Below, piece by piece: positions 15,479 through 22,810 of a stretch of DNA of 64,000 nt (the stretch's first letter is position 1; each line of letters starts with the position of its first letter). Position numbers and translations under genes: made by a program. Origin of the DNA: Ruminococcus flavefaciens (GTDB taxonomy: Bacteria; Bacillota; Clostridia; Oscillospirales; Ruminococcaceae); NCBI GenBank assembly GCA_002309635.1, contig DBXO01000003.1:1-64000 (forward strand), in the 5' to 3' direction. The notes beneath the pieces are model-generated. The model searched no databases, was not told the origin of the DNA, and saw only the letters and a list, made by a program, of their open reading frames with translations.

Positions 15479-17113
15479 TTAGAAGAATTCCTTAAGTTCC
15501 TGCTCCACCGCCTCAAGTTTCTTTTGAAGTTCAATTGCTTCCTGTTGCTTTGTAAGGTATTTGTCTGCTATTTTCTTCTGCTCTGATAAGGAACACATCG
15601 GGATTTGAAGTTTTTTCAGTGCTTCAATAGGAATGTTAGGTAAAGTAACGCCTACGCAAATACTTTTTAGCTGAGCTTGTCCCTTTTCGCTGTCGAAGTA
15701 AGCTTTCAGGTAATAAGGTTCCGCCTTTGATTTATCGATCTCGATTATATATAGATTTCCGTTGACGAGTATCTTTTCATCACCTGAGATATTTGTAACT
15801 GCTGTTTTTACAGGATAGCCATTTTTGGAAAGAATGATATCTCTGTTATTAGCACAGTATTTTTCGTAGCGCTTTTCAAGTTTATTAAGATATGGGAGTT
15901 TATCAGAAATGATACCTTTGCTCATATCAGAAAGCATAAGAAGTCTTGTGTCAGTCTCAATTTCGCAAACGAGTGTGTCAAGTTCGCTTGCTTTTACCTG
16001 AGCTCCTCTTGTGATACGAGTTATAAGATCTGAGAACGAAACAGCATTTTGCATATCAGGTTGTTTTTCTGTATAATTCTTTGTATAAAGATCATAATCA
16101 TTTTTTGCAATAATATCATTACGAATAACGCAACTTATAGGGGTATACTTTCCGACAACGCTCTGAATTTGTAGAATATTCTCATCTGAAATAATATTTA
16201 TGCGACGAGTGGGTGTGAACTCATCGGAAGCATCGATAAAATTAACCGATTCATTTCCTTTGCTTAATACCATGATAGTACTTGAAATAGCTGTGTTGCT
16301 GTATATCTTTTCAGGAAGGGCGATAATGGTCTCGATATACCCTGAGTTTATGAATCGCTCACGCATTTTTTTGTCGCAGTTATTCCTTGTACTGCCGTTG
16401 GTCATTATACAAACTGCCTTACCACCGTTATCCAAAAGCTCAACACACTTTTGAGCAAAGAGCCAGTCTGCTGATGCTGAATGTCCGCAATCAGGGTAAT
16501 AATACCTCCATTTTACGCCAAATACACTGTGACAGAATACATAGTCATATTTCCCGCTGAGTTTTAATGAGTCTTCCGAAGTAATGGTTACGTTGCCAAG
16601 TATATCAGCACGTAGCATAGCAATGTAGAGAGCCTGGGAGTTTATTTCGCTTCCAATGTAATTGCAGTCGAGCCCCAAAGAAATACATTGCCGTATAAAT
16701 GAAAGCGTACCTGTACAGAGATCAGCTACTTTTTTACCGGATGATATATTCATTAGCTTAGCAGCAAGAAGATTGACAGCCGATGGGGTTTCATCAAAAC
16801 GTTCTGTCTGTGATAGAGAATCATCATATAAAAGTAAGGACATGCAAGCTTCAGCGGAGCAGATCGTTGAAAGCTCGTTTACGATATCCCATTTATCTCT
16901 GACCTGGAAGAGAATATGGTAAAGCTGCATCTCTATATTATATTCTTCAATAAAAGAATTAAAGTCTTTGGTTTCCTTACCGCCTGTTTTGGCTATAATG
17001 TATGCAATTGGATATATTAATATCCAGGGAGCAGCGCCTATAGCGTACAAGATATTATACTTTGTTCTTACTGTATTTACTGTACTTAGCTTGTTTATTT
17101 CTTCCTTTGTCAT
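15479..17113 (-). CDS. HsdM-HsdS fusion with degenerate methyltransferase motif
   Basis: 544 residues. An N-terminal region of unknown fold (1-125) is followed by an N6-adenine methyltransferase domain of HsdM type. SAM-binding motif I is VADLCTGTLSF (129-139) with acidic E156, and downstream landmarks are DNGGKAVCIMTNGSTR, MRERFINSGYIETIIALPEKIYSNTAISSTIMVLSKG. Motif IV, which must be (N/D)PP(F/Y) for catalysis, reads CHSVFG (194-199), so Asn/Asp becomes His and both prolines are lost. Residues from about 360 form one HsdS-like target-recognition module (FSDLITRITRGAQV...LPNIPIEALKKLQIPMCSLSEQKKIADKYL) ending in a coiled coil. It probably binds DNA sequence-specifically without methylating it. 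No HsdR is present; the partner appears to be the divergent AAA+ gene. The promoter is a perfect consensus at 17157-17185. Confidence 0.82.
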   Translation of the reverse strand: MTKEEINKLSTVNTVRTKYNILYAIGAAPWILIYPIAYIIAKTGGKETKDFNSFIEEYNIEMQLYHILFQVRDKWDIVNELSTICSAEACMSLLLYDDSLSQTERFDETPSAVNLLAAKLMNISSGKKVADLCTGTLSFIRQCISLGLDCNYIGSEINSQALYIAMLRADILGNVTITSEDSLKLSGKYDYVFCHSVFGVKWRYYYPDCGHSASADWLFAQKCVELLDNGGKAVCIMTNGSTRNNCDKKMRERFINSGYIETIIALPEKIYSNTAISSTIMVLSKGNESVNFIDASDEFTPTRRINIISDENILQIQSVVGKYTPISCVIRNDIIAKNDYDLYTKNYTEKQPDMQNAVSFSDLITRITRGAQVKASELDTLVCEIETDTRLLMLSDMSKGIISDKLPYLNKLEKRYEKYCANNRDIILSKNGYPVKTAVTNISGDEKILVNGNLYIIEIDKSKAEPYYLKAYFDSEKGQAQLKSICVGVTLPNIPIEALKKLQIPMCSLSEQKKIADKYLTKQQEAIELQKKLEAVEQELKEFF

Positions 17114-17156
17114 TAGTTAAAGCCTCCTTAGCTTGATAAGTGATATCCTTGAATAT

Positions 17157-17185
17157 ATTATATCAGATTATTTATGGCTTGTCAA
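17157..17185 (-). promoter_or_regulatory. Consensus sigma-A promoter of the HsdM-S gene
   Basis: TTGACA, 17-bp spacer, TATAAT on the minus strand, both boxes perfect, about 45 bp upstream of the start codon. Confidence 0.8.
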
Positions 17186-17228
17186 TATCGAATCTTAAAG
17201 TTAAATAGAAAAATATATGAAATACAGC

Positions 17229-17257
17229 TTGACAAAAGCATATTGTGCTGATATAAT
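17229..17257 (+). promoter_or_regulatory. Consensus sigma-A promoter of the AAA+ gene
   Basis: TTGACA, 17-bp spacer, TATAAT on the plus strand, both boxes perfect. Together with the divergent promoter only 44 bp away it shows that both genes are expressed from one control region. Confidence 0.8.
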
Positions 17258-17317
17258 CAAGATAGAAAGCGAATCTGGTTACATATAACCAAAGCCAAAA
17301 ATGAAAGAAGGGATCGT

Positions 17318-19285
17318 ATGAGATATTTTGAATTCAGTATCAAGTTAAAAACTTTAATTGATGCATATTCTAAAGAAGGCAAAAAAGTGTGCGAGGATGT
17401 CTCTGACAAGTGCATTGATTTTTGCAACGAACAAAAAGGATTCAGTGTGTATATCAATTCTTTCAATAAAGACACATGCAAATTTGTTTTGAGTGGTAAT
17501 GGTTATGATGATGAGCTGCTTTCGGAAGGTGAACGCTTCTGGAAATCTCTTGAAATTGATGGCGAAATGTCAGAATATAAAGAGATATCAGCTGATAAGG
17601 TAAAGAAGATCGTTTATTCAAGATCCAGGACTGAAGTATATAATCATGATGATATCGGAGAATATATGCAGCTTGATTCTTTTTCTTTAAGTTGTTGCGA
17701 AGAACGTATAGTAGTGCCTATTAGCTCCTCTGAATTAAGGGAAATAGCAAAGAGAAGAAACATATCAGAATTATGCAAAGAGGCAGATCGTATAGAGCAG
17801 TGCCATACAGACAAGTTTATTGGACATCCAGTACATTACATAATTCAAGATTCCAATGATCAGTCTTTTGATAATGTAGCCAATGTTTTGATTGGTTGCT
17901 TGTTTACTGCCAAAAGACCGGAGTCTCAACGAGTGATGACAATTAACACAGTGAATAGGTATCATATGGAAGAAGTTGAGGATATGTATGAAAATATGTA
18001 CGGGGGGACTATAATTTTTTCTGTTGGTAAGAAAAAAAACAATTCTTCTTTTGCTGATTCTAATGATGAGCTGACTGAAGTCGTTTTTCGAAATCCTATA
18101 AAATATAAAAATAAAGTTCTGACAGTATTCCACATCGGAAGACATGATACTACCGCAGCTAATAAAATAGCAGCAGCGCTTAATGATAAACTCTCCCTTA
18201 TAACCTTTGAAGAAACCCTTATGTCCAGAGAAAAGAGTAGGGAGTACATTTGTAAACTTGCGGATGAAAAAGAAATATACGATAAAAGAGAGCTTCTTAA
18301 CCGACTTGATTCAGGATCAGATAAGTATTACGCTAGCGATATCGATCAGGTCTTCAGCGATTATTATTCGGAATATCTTAGATCCAAAGTTTACCCTGCG
18401 TACTTCAATATCAGTAAAACAGAAAAAAGAGAACCCAGCGTTGAAGGACGAGCAGCTGAAGAACTCAAAAAAATGATCGGTCTTGAAAGCGTGAAGAAAG
18501 TAATATATAAAACGGTAGCTTTCTTTAAGCTTCTCGATATGTATAAGGAAAGAGGTCTGTATATGAATATGCCTGCCCGGAGCATGATGTTTACTGGAAA
18601 TCCGGGCACTGCAAAAACCACAGTTGCGCGACTAGCAGCAAAGATATTTAAGGATAATGGCCTTATTGCGAACGGAGATATTGTTGAAGTAGGGCGAGCT
18701 GATCTTGTAGCAATGTATGTAGGTCAGACAGCGCCTAAGGTAAGAGAAGCATTTCGCAAGGCAAGAGGTTCTATCTTGTTTATCGATGAGGCATATTCTC
18801 TTGTTGATGACAGGGATGGCCTCTACGGTGATGAAGCTATAAATACCATTGTTCAAGAAATGGAAAATCACAGAGAGGAAACAATAGTAGTTTTTGCCGG
18901 ATATCCTGATAAGATGGAAGAGTTTATGAAGAAGAATCCGGGACTAAGAAGCCGAATAGCATTTCATGTCGATTTCCCAGATTACAATGAAGATGAACTC
19001 TATAAGATTCTTTGTCTGATGATAGAGGAGAAAAGCATGAGATTATCTGAAGAGGCTGAGGAAAAGGTGAAAAGTATAATAGCTAAAGCAGTTAAAAGCA
19101 AGGATTTCGGCAACGGCAGATTTGTGAGAAACCTTATGGAGCAGGCTGTCATGAGACTTGCCGAGCGTCTTTCTTTAAAGCCTGCTAATTTGATAAGCGA
19201 CTATGAACTGACTACGCTTATAGCTGATGATTTTATAATGCCTGAACTGCGCGATGTTAAGAATGCAAATAGGATCGGATTTTAA
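17318..19285 (+). CDS. Large CbbX/SpoVK-type AAA+ ATPase
   Basis: 655 residues. The C-terminal AAA+ module (about 380-650) is of the CbbX/SpoVK class: MIGLESVKKVI entry helix, Walker A GNPGTAKT (427-434), pore-loop motif MYVGQT (466-471), Walker B ILFIDEAYSL (486-495), GDEAINTIVQEMENH, sensor FAGYP, and the arginine fingers GLRSRIAFHVDFPDY. The N-terminal 370 residues have no nucleotide-binding loop. Residues about 165-350 (FIGHPVHYIIQDSN, GGTIIFSVG, NKVLTVFHIG) look like a second AAA+ module that has lost its P-loop. Such ATPases remodel or disassemble partner proteins. The start has GAAGGGATCGT upstream. The divergent HsdM-S-like gene is its likely partner. A stub of a further gene follows 9 bp after its stop. 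Confidence 0.85.
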   Translation: MRYFEFSIKLKTLIDAYSKEGKKVCEDVSDKCIDFCNEQKGFSVYINSFNKDTCKFVLSGNGYDDELLSEGERFWKSLEIDGEMSEYKEISADKVKKIVYSRSRTEVYNHDDIGEYMQLDSFSLSCCEERIVVPISSSELREIAKRRNISELCKEADRIEQCHTDKFIGHPVHYIIQDSNDQSFDNVANVLIGCLFTAKRPESQRVMTINTVNRYHMEEVEDMYENMYGGTIIFSVGKKKNNSSFADSNDELTEVVFRNPIKYKNKVLTVFHIGRHDTTAANKIAAALNDKLSLITFEETLMSREKSREYICKLADEKEIYDKRELLNRLDSGSDKYYASDIDQVFSDYYSEYLRSKVYPAYFNISKTEKREPSVEGRAAEELKKMIGLESVKKVIYKTVAFFKLLDMYKERGLYMNMPARSMMFTGNPGTAKTTVARLAAKIFKDNGLIANGDIVEVGRADLVAMYVGQTAPKVREAFRKARGSILFIDEAYSLVDDRDGLYGDEAINTIVQEMENHREETIVVFAGYPDKMEEFMKKNPGLRSRIAFHVDFPDYNEDELYKILCLMIEEKSMRLSEEAEEKVKSIIAKAVKSKDFGNGRFVRNLMEQAVMRLAERLSLKPANLISDYELTTLIADDFIMPELRDVKNANRIGF

Positions 19286-19293
19286 GGTGATAA

Positions 19294-19356
19294 CATGAAT
19301 GTATTTGCCGGAGGCTCAAAAACCATTACTTATCTTAGTCTTATGCAGCCGTTATA
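19294..19356 (+). pseudogene. Truncated third gene after the AAA+ ATPase (SLOG-like N-terminus)
   Basis: A ribosome binding site (AAGGTGATAAC) and ATG 19294 open a 20-codon frame starting MNVFAGGSKTITYL, then a stop that lies inside the 3' end of the convergent DUF2828 gene. The beta strand followed by FAGGS is typical of the first strand and phosphate loop of Rossmann-type nucleotide-binding proteins such as SLOG/TIR-like sensors. So the AAA+ operon probably once had a third gene, lost when the region was joined to the RNA-repair locus near 19340. Confidence 0.5.
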
Positions 19357-20810
19357 GGTGCATACCTCTTTGAAGCCAGTATCTTATCCATTACAGCCTC
19401 AGGGGAGATCTCTCCTCCTATGACCATATCGAATATTGTAGGCGTGTAACCTGATACCAGTGCTGCTCCTGTTTCGGAACGTGTAACAGGCATCGCATCA
19501 CATCTGCTGTTGACGTTCCAGAAGACGATATCAGGCAGCTCATAGCCGTTGGCTCTGAAAAGCTTTCTCATCTCACGGAACATGGACTCGTCGTTGCCGC
19601 CGACTATGCAGTAGTCGAACTGCATATCGGAGATTATGTATATCTTGGAGGGCATTTCCTCCTTTGATACATTGTACTTCTTTGCGGTCTTGAGTATCAG
19701 CAGGAATACTGCCTCAAGGTTGGTGTTTGCCACCTCGTTGAAGGTATAGCAGTAGCGAACCTTCTCCACGATATCCTCGCCCTTTATCTCCACTATTCGG
19801 GGAGACTCGGAGAATGTGATAAAGTGGTTCGCAAACGCGCCTGTGTTGTGCTCTGCAAAGTATATGCCCAGCGACAGTGCCGCATCTATAGGACGTATAC
19901 CGCAGCCGCAGGTCATGGAACCCGAACCGTCAATAACAGCTATGGCGTTCTCACGTCTTGAAGCTGTAAGAGCGGGCAGGGACTTCCATGCAGCGTCCAG
20001 GGACATTCTCTCGGCTGCGGAGATATTGCTTGAAAGCGCAGCTCTCACTATGTCATAGGGGAACAGTCTGTCAGCGTTGAGCTTTGCCTCGCCGCTGTGT
20101 ACGCTGTTCAGGTAATTAACATAGCGCTCGTTATCGTTTCTGATAAAAGCATTGCGATACTTGAACATAGCACAGGAAGGCTGTACCTCATAATCGAATG
20201 TGTAGTCACGCTCGCGGAGACGATTCTCCAGTATATCTGTGTATGCTCTCAGAGAGGACAGAGTTCTGCGGTATGCAGGCTCGCTCATGCCCAGCAGAGC
20301 TGCCATACGTCTGCCCTTGTTCCGTGTATCCTGTGAGGACGCATTTACAGAGGGCAGCCACTTGGCCAGAAGAGAAACCTGACCGTTTCTCTTCATGGCT
20401 GTGATATCCTTGTCCAGCTGTGTCCTGATCTCCTTTGCAGCTGCATTCTCCAGAGGAGTCCCCAGCAATACGCACAGATCGTCGTAACGGCCGTACTCAG
20501 CGAACATAGGGATGTTCTTCTCAACAGCCTTAGGAGCTGTCTTTACAAGTGCGGAAACTGCACAGCGGAAGAAACGTCTTTCGCCAAGGCCGCCTCTTGC
20601 GTCACGGGCAAAGAAGACTATCTTCATAGTCTTATCGGGATCCTCGGCGTAAGCTCGTGTAACCACGTCTGCTATCTCCTCGGCTGTGGAATTTCGCATA
20701 GCACCTGCCTTGAAGAACATATCAAGGCAGAATGAATTTGTTGAACGGTAGGCAGTACCGCCGTTCTCGGTATAAGTATAATTGTTTTCGTTCTTTAAAT
20801 AATTAAGCAT
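19341..20810 (-). CDS. DUF2828 (Ro60/TROVE-like) RNA-binding protein with vWA domain
   Basis: 489 residues, cytosolic. The N-terminus follows DUF2828 (TENGGTAYRSTNSFCLDMFFKAGAMR, DPDKTMKIVFFARDARGGLGERRFFR). An alpha-helical repeat region (about 40-260) precedes a von Willebrand A domain with the MIDAS start DGSGS at 294-298 and C-terminal strands IYIISDMQFD and PDIVFWNVN. HEAT-like repeats plus a vWA domain is the architecture of Ro60/Rsr, the ring protein that holds misfolded and Y RNAs. The gene sits downstream of rtcB and of the structured-RNA stretch at 20852-21420, on the same strand. In RNA-repair operons Rsr, RtcB and Y RNAs go together, so a role in binding those RNAs is likely. The start is set by AAAGGAGAATTACT upstream. 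Confidence 0.85.
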   Translation of the reverse strand: MLNYLKNENNYTYTENGGTAYRSTNSFCLDMFFKAGAMRNSTAEEIADVVTRAYAEDPDKTMKIVFFARDARGGLGERRFFRCAVSALVKTAPKAVEKNIPMFAEYGRYDDLCVLLGTPLENAAAKEIRTQLDKDITAMKRNGQVSLLAKWLPSVNASSQDTRNKGRRMAALLGMSEPAYRRTLSSLRAYTDILENRLRERDYTFDYEVQPSCAMFKYRNAFIRNDNERYVNYLNSVHSGEAKLNADRLFPYDIVRAALSSNISAAERMSLDAAWKSLPALTASRRENAIAVIDGSGSMTCGCGIRPIDAALSLGIYFAEHNTGAFANHFITFSESPRIVEIKGEDIVEKVRYCYTFNEVANTNLEAVFLLILKTAKKYNVSKEEMPSKIYIISDMQFDYCIVGGNDESMFREMRKLFRANGYELPDIVFWNVNSRCDAMPVTRSETGAALVSGYTPTIFDMVIGGEISPEAVMDKILASKRYAPITAA

Positions 20811-20851
20811 AGTAATTCTCCTTTCAAGTCAGCATCTTGTACCATACGTTT

Positions 20852-20957
20852 CCGCAGGACAGGATTTGAACCTGTAATAACCAATTCATTATGCTGTTGC
20901 TGACTTATTCGCGGCTCATTTTTTACAGTGCTTACCACGTAGGGCAGCTTCCTGCGT
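20852..20957 (-). ncRNA. tRNA-like element with canonical T-arm upstream of DUF2828
   Basis: In minus orientation the 3' part is a textbook TpsiC arm: ACAGG-TTCAAAT-CCTGT (20859-20875). It is followed directly by CCTGCG(G), which pairs with the upstream CGCAGG (20951-20956) as an acceptor-like stem of 6 bp. A D-arm-like GCT...TGGTA...AGC follows the 5' strand. The total of about 105 nt, the lack of a normal anticodon arm, and no encoded CCA (GAAACG follows) separate it from an ordinary tRNA. Bacterial Y RNAs contain a similar tRNA-like module, so it is the best Y-RNA-like candidate here. Confidence 0.55.
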
Positions 20958-21094
20958 CCCTGAAATAATGCTGTCAGAGCCGAAAATAATTGATTCATAA
21001 ATGTGCTGTAAGCGATGTAAAATCATCGTTTCTGTTAAGAGTGAGCGCGTGAAACAAGCGCCAACGTGGAAGCGGTCGAGCTGACTCAGCTCGC
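20958..21094. other. Intervening stretch with strong hairpins
   Basis: Contains CGAGCTGA-C-TCAGCTCG (21077-21093, perfect 8-bp arms), GCGC...GCGC at 21045-21061, and CGATG-TAAAAT-CATCG at 21013-21028 (5-bp arms). The segment 21040-21093 in minus orientation has the feel of D-arm and anticodon-arm pieces, but no complete cloverleaf can be drawn. Confidence 0.4.
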
Positions 21095-21148
21095 AAGACG
21101 CCTTATTCATTATTCAGATGAAATATAGACTTCTGCTGTGTGCGTCTT
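21095..21148. ncRNA. Hairpin-closed RNA element D of a four-element array
   Basis: AAGACGC (21095-21101) pairs perfectly with GCGTCTT (21142-21148). The shared heptamer CTGCTGT lies at 21133-21139, 2 nt before the closing strand. The strand of the transcript is not certain; the flanking genes are on the minus strand. Confidence 0.5.
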
Positions 21149-21151
21149 AAC

Positions 21152-21213
21152 AAGGTGCTTTTAGTTATGATACTACGTTAACAGCATAGTCATGAGGCTG
21201 CTGTAAGCACTTT
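21152..21213. ncRNA. Hairpin-closed RNA element C
   Basis: AAGGTGCT (21152-21159) pairs with AGCACTTT (21206-21213); the single non-Watson-Crick pair is G-U if read from the plus strand and A-C from the minus strand. CTGCTGT at 21198-21204, 1 nt before the closing strand. Confidence 0.5.
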
Positions 21214-21232
21214 ATTGATCTTTTAATAATAC

Positions 21233-21282
21233 AAGGCACGTTTCTTGTTCATGTTGAAAAAAACGACTGCTGTTAGTGCCTT
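21233..21282. ncRNA. Hairpin-closed RNA element B
   Basis: AAGGCAC (21233-21239) pairs perfectly with GTGCCTT (21276-21282). CTGCTGT at 21267-21273, 2 nt before the closing strand. Confidence 0.5.
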
Positions 21283-21303
21283 AGGTTTATGGATTTGAAT
21301 AAC

Positions 21304-21356
21304 AAGACACCGTATGAATAACCTTTTTTCATAGATACATCTGCTGTAGGTGTCTT
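21304..21356. ncRNA. Hairpin-closed RNA element A
   Basis: AAGACACC (21304-21311) pairs perfectly with GGTGTCTT (21349-21356). CTGCTGT at 21341-21347, 1 nt before the closing strand. An inner GTAT/ATAC pairing is also possible. Confidence 0.5.
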
Positions 21357-21361
21357 AAACT

Positions 21362-21420
21362 CGTCGCTTTGGGAGTTGAACCCGTTCTGAAACGAACTGC
21401 CGTAATTGCTGGAAGCGGCG
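21362..21420 (-). ncRNA. Second, shorter tRNA-like element next to rtcB
   Basis: Minus orientation: closing stem CGCCGCTT/AAGCGACG (8 positions, one C-A mismatch), a 3' T-arm-like GGG-TTCAACT-CCC directly before the closing strand, and an inner GTTC...GAAC hairpin. About 59 nt, so it is a minimal or truncated tRNA-like fold. It starts 6 nt after the rtcB stop codon, from which a T-run separates it. Confidence 0.45.
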
Positions 21421-21426
21421 AAAAAA

Positions 21427-22671
21427 TCAGCCTTTTACTACTCCGACGGTGAATAATCTCTTTACAGGCTCAGTAAGATCCTGCTGATTAGCCATTACAC
21501 CATCGATATCCTTGTAGGCGAAACGTGCTTCCTCAGCAACATCTCCCTTGTTGTTCTTGGCAAGAACTACATTCTTCTCCTTGAGGTCAACCATTACGGA
21601 TTCTACGGAGAAATTTTCCTTTGCCGCTGTTCTGGAGTAAGCTCTGCCTGCTCCGTGAGAAGAGGACATGAAGCTGTCAGGATTGCCCTTGCCGCGAACT
21701 ATGTAGCTGTATGAGCCCATAGCTCCTGGGATAATGCCCATTTCACCTTCACCTGCACGGATAGCACCCTTTCTGTGTACCCACACATTCTTGCCGAAGT
21801 GATTTTCGGGAGCTGCGTAGTTGTGGTGACAGTTTATCTCATCTGAGAATACAGGAACTATGCCTGTGTGCTTCTCGATATGCTTTGTGAATATCTCCTT
21901 GACATTCTTTAGCATTAAGGCGCGATTCTCAAATGCATAGTCCATGCATAACTGCATCCATGCGAGATAACGATGACCTTCATCAGTATCAACAGGCAGG
22001 AACGGTAAATTCCACTCATTCGGTACCTGTGAGAACCATCTGTCGTTCAGTTCATGTGCAATGGTGTTGAAATATGTGCCTACTACATTGCCGAAATGAC
22101 GGCTGCCCGAGTGGAGCATTATACCGCACATTCCGTCATCGTCCTGCTGTATTTCTATAAAATGATTGCCGCCGCCGAGAGTTCCTGCCTGGTAGTATCC
22201 AGCCTTAATATTCGGAATAAGCTCAGGATCGTTCTCATAACGATCAAGCTCGGCAGACGCCTTGTCAAGCACATCTGAATTCTGAGGGCTTGTGTGAGTC
22301 CTTGTACCTGTTGGGATATTTCGTAAAATATCGCCGCATATAGTCTGTACAAGGTTTCCGCTGCCTGTAATTGTTTCACGGAGAAGTGATACAGGGATAT
22401 CAGTCTGGACATAAGCCATGCCGCAGCCTATATCAACTCCTACCGCGTTGGGGATAACAACGTCCTCGCAGGCGATAACTCCGCCTATGGGCATACCCTT
22501 GCCTGCATGAGTGTCGGGCATAAGTGCTATCCACTTATGTGCGAATGGTAACTTCGCAAGGTGCTCCGCCTGTTCGATACACTTCTCACCGACAGCTTCC
22601 ATATCTGTCTGCCATATCTTTATTGGGAGCATATTCTCGTTCTTGTTGTAATGTACGAACATTTTCTTCAC
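21427..22671 (-). CDS. rtcB: RNA-splicing ligase RtcB
   Basis: 414 residues. RtcB joins RNA ends with 2',3'-cyclic phosphate (or 3'-phosphate) to 5'-OH ends using GTP and Mn2+. Diagnostic motifs are present: LMPDTHAGKGMPIGGVI, the Mn-binding NAVGVDIGCGM with Asp80 and Cys83, GTLGGGNHFIE, the HSGSRHFG loop, and SSSHGAGRAYSR containing the guanylylated His339. The length suits the shorter bacterial RtcB forms. It is followed on the same strand by the structured-RNA stretch and the DUF2828 Ro-like gene. It is divergent from two WYL regulators with a 139-bp gap, so regulation by those proteins, in place of the sigma-54 activator RtcR of proteobacteria, is likely. A TGG-TATACT extended -10 lies on the minus strand upstream. 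Confidence 0.95.
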   Translation of the reverse strand: MKKMFVHYNKNENMLPIKIWQTDMEAVGEKCIEQAEHLAKLPFAHKWIALMPDTHAGKGMPIGGVIACEDVVIPNAVGVDIGCGMAYVQTDIPVSLLRETITGSGNLVQTICGDILRNIPTGTRTHTSPQNSDVLDKASAELDRYENDPELIPNIKAGYYQAGTLGGGNHFIEIQQDDDGMCGIMLHSGSRHFGNVVGTYFNTIAHELNDRWFSQVPNEWNLPFLPVDTDEGHRYLAWMQLCMDYAFENRALMLKNVKEIFTKHIEKHTGIVPVFSDEINCHHNYAAPENHFGKNVWVHRKGAIRAGEGEMGIIPGAMGSYSYIVRGKGNPDSFMSSSHGAGRAYSRTAAKENFSVESVMVDLKEKNVVLAKNNKGDVAEEARFAYKDIDGVMANQQDLTEPVKRLFTVGVVKG

Positions 22672-22810
22672 TTCTCTTTCCTTTAGCTTGACTATAGTAT
22701 ACCACAGGAATTGGAAATAATCATATAAAAAAGTCTGCGCACACTCGTATGTTACTTGAAAAGGACATATTTATCTGATAATATATAAATAAGGAAAGGG
22801 AGTGACATAA

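Noticed and set aside
15479..17113. A normal type I restriction-modification locus.
   Set aside because: Motif IV is CHSVF rather than NPPF, HsdM and HsdS are fused, and no HsdR helicase-nuclease is nearby.
20852..20957. An ordinary tRNA gene, because of the perfect T-arm.
   Set aside because: No proper anticodon stem-loop between D- and T-like arms, about 105 nt long, acceptor-like stem only 6 bp, no CCA; better called tRNA-like.
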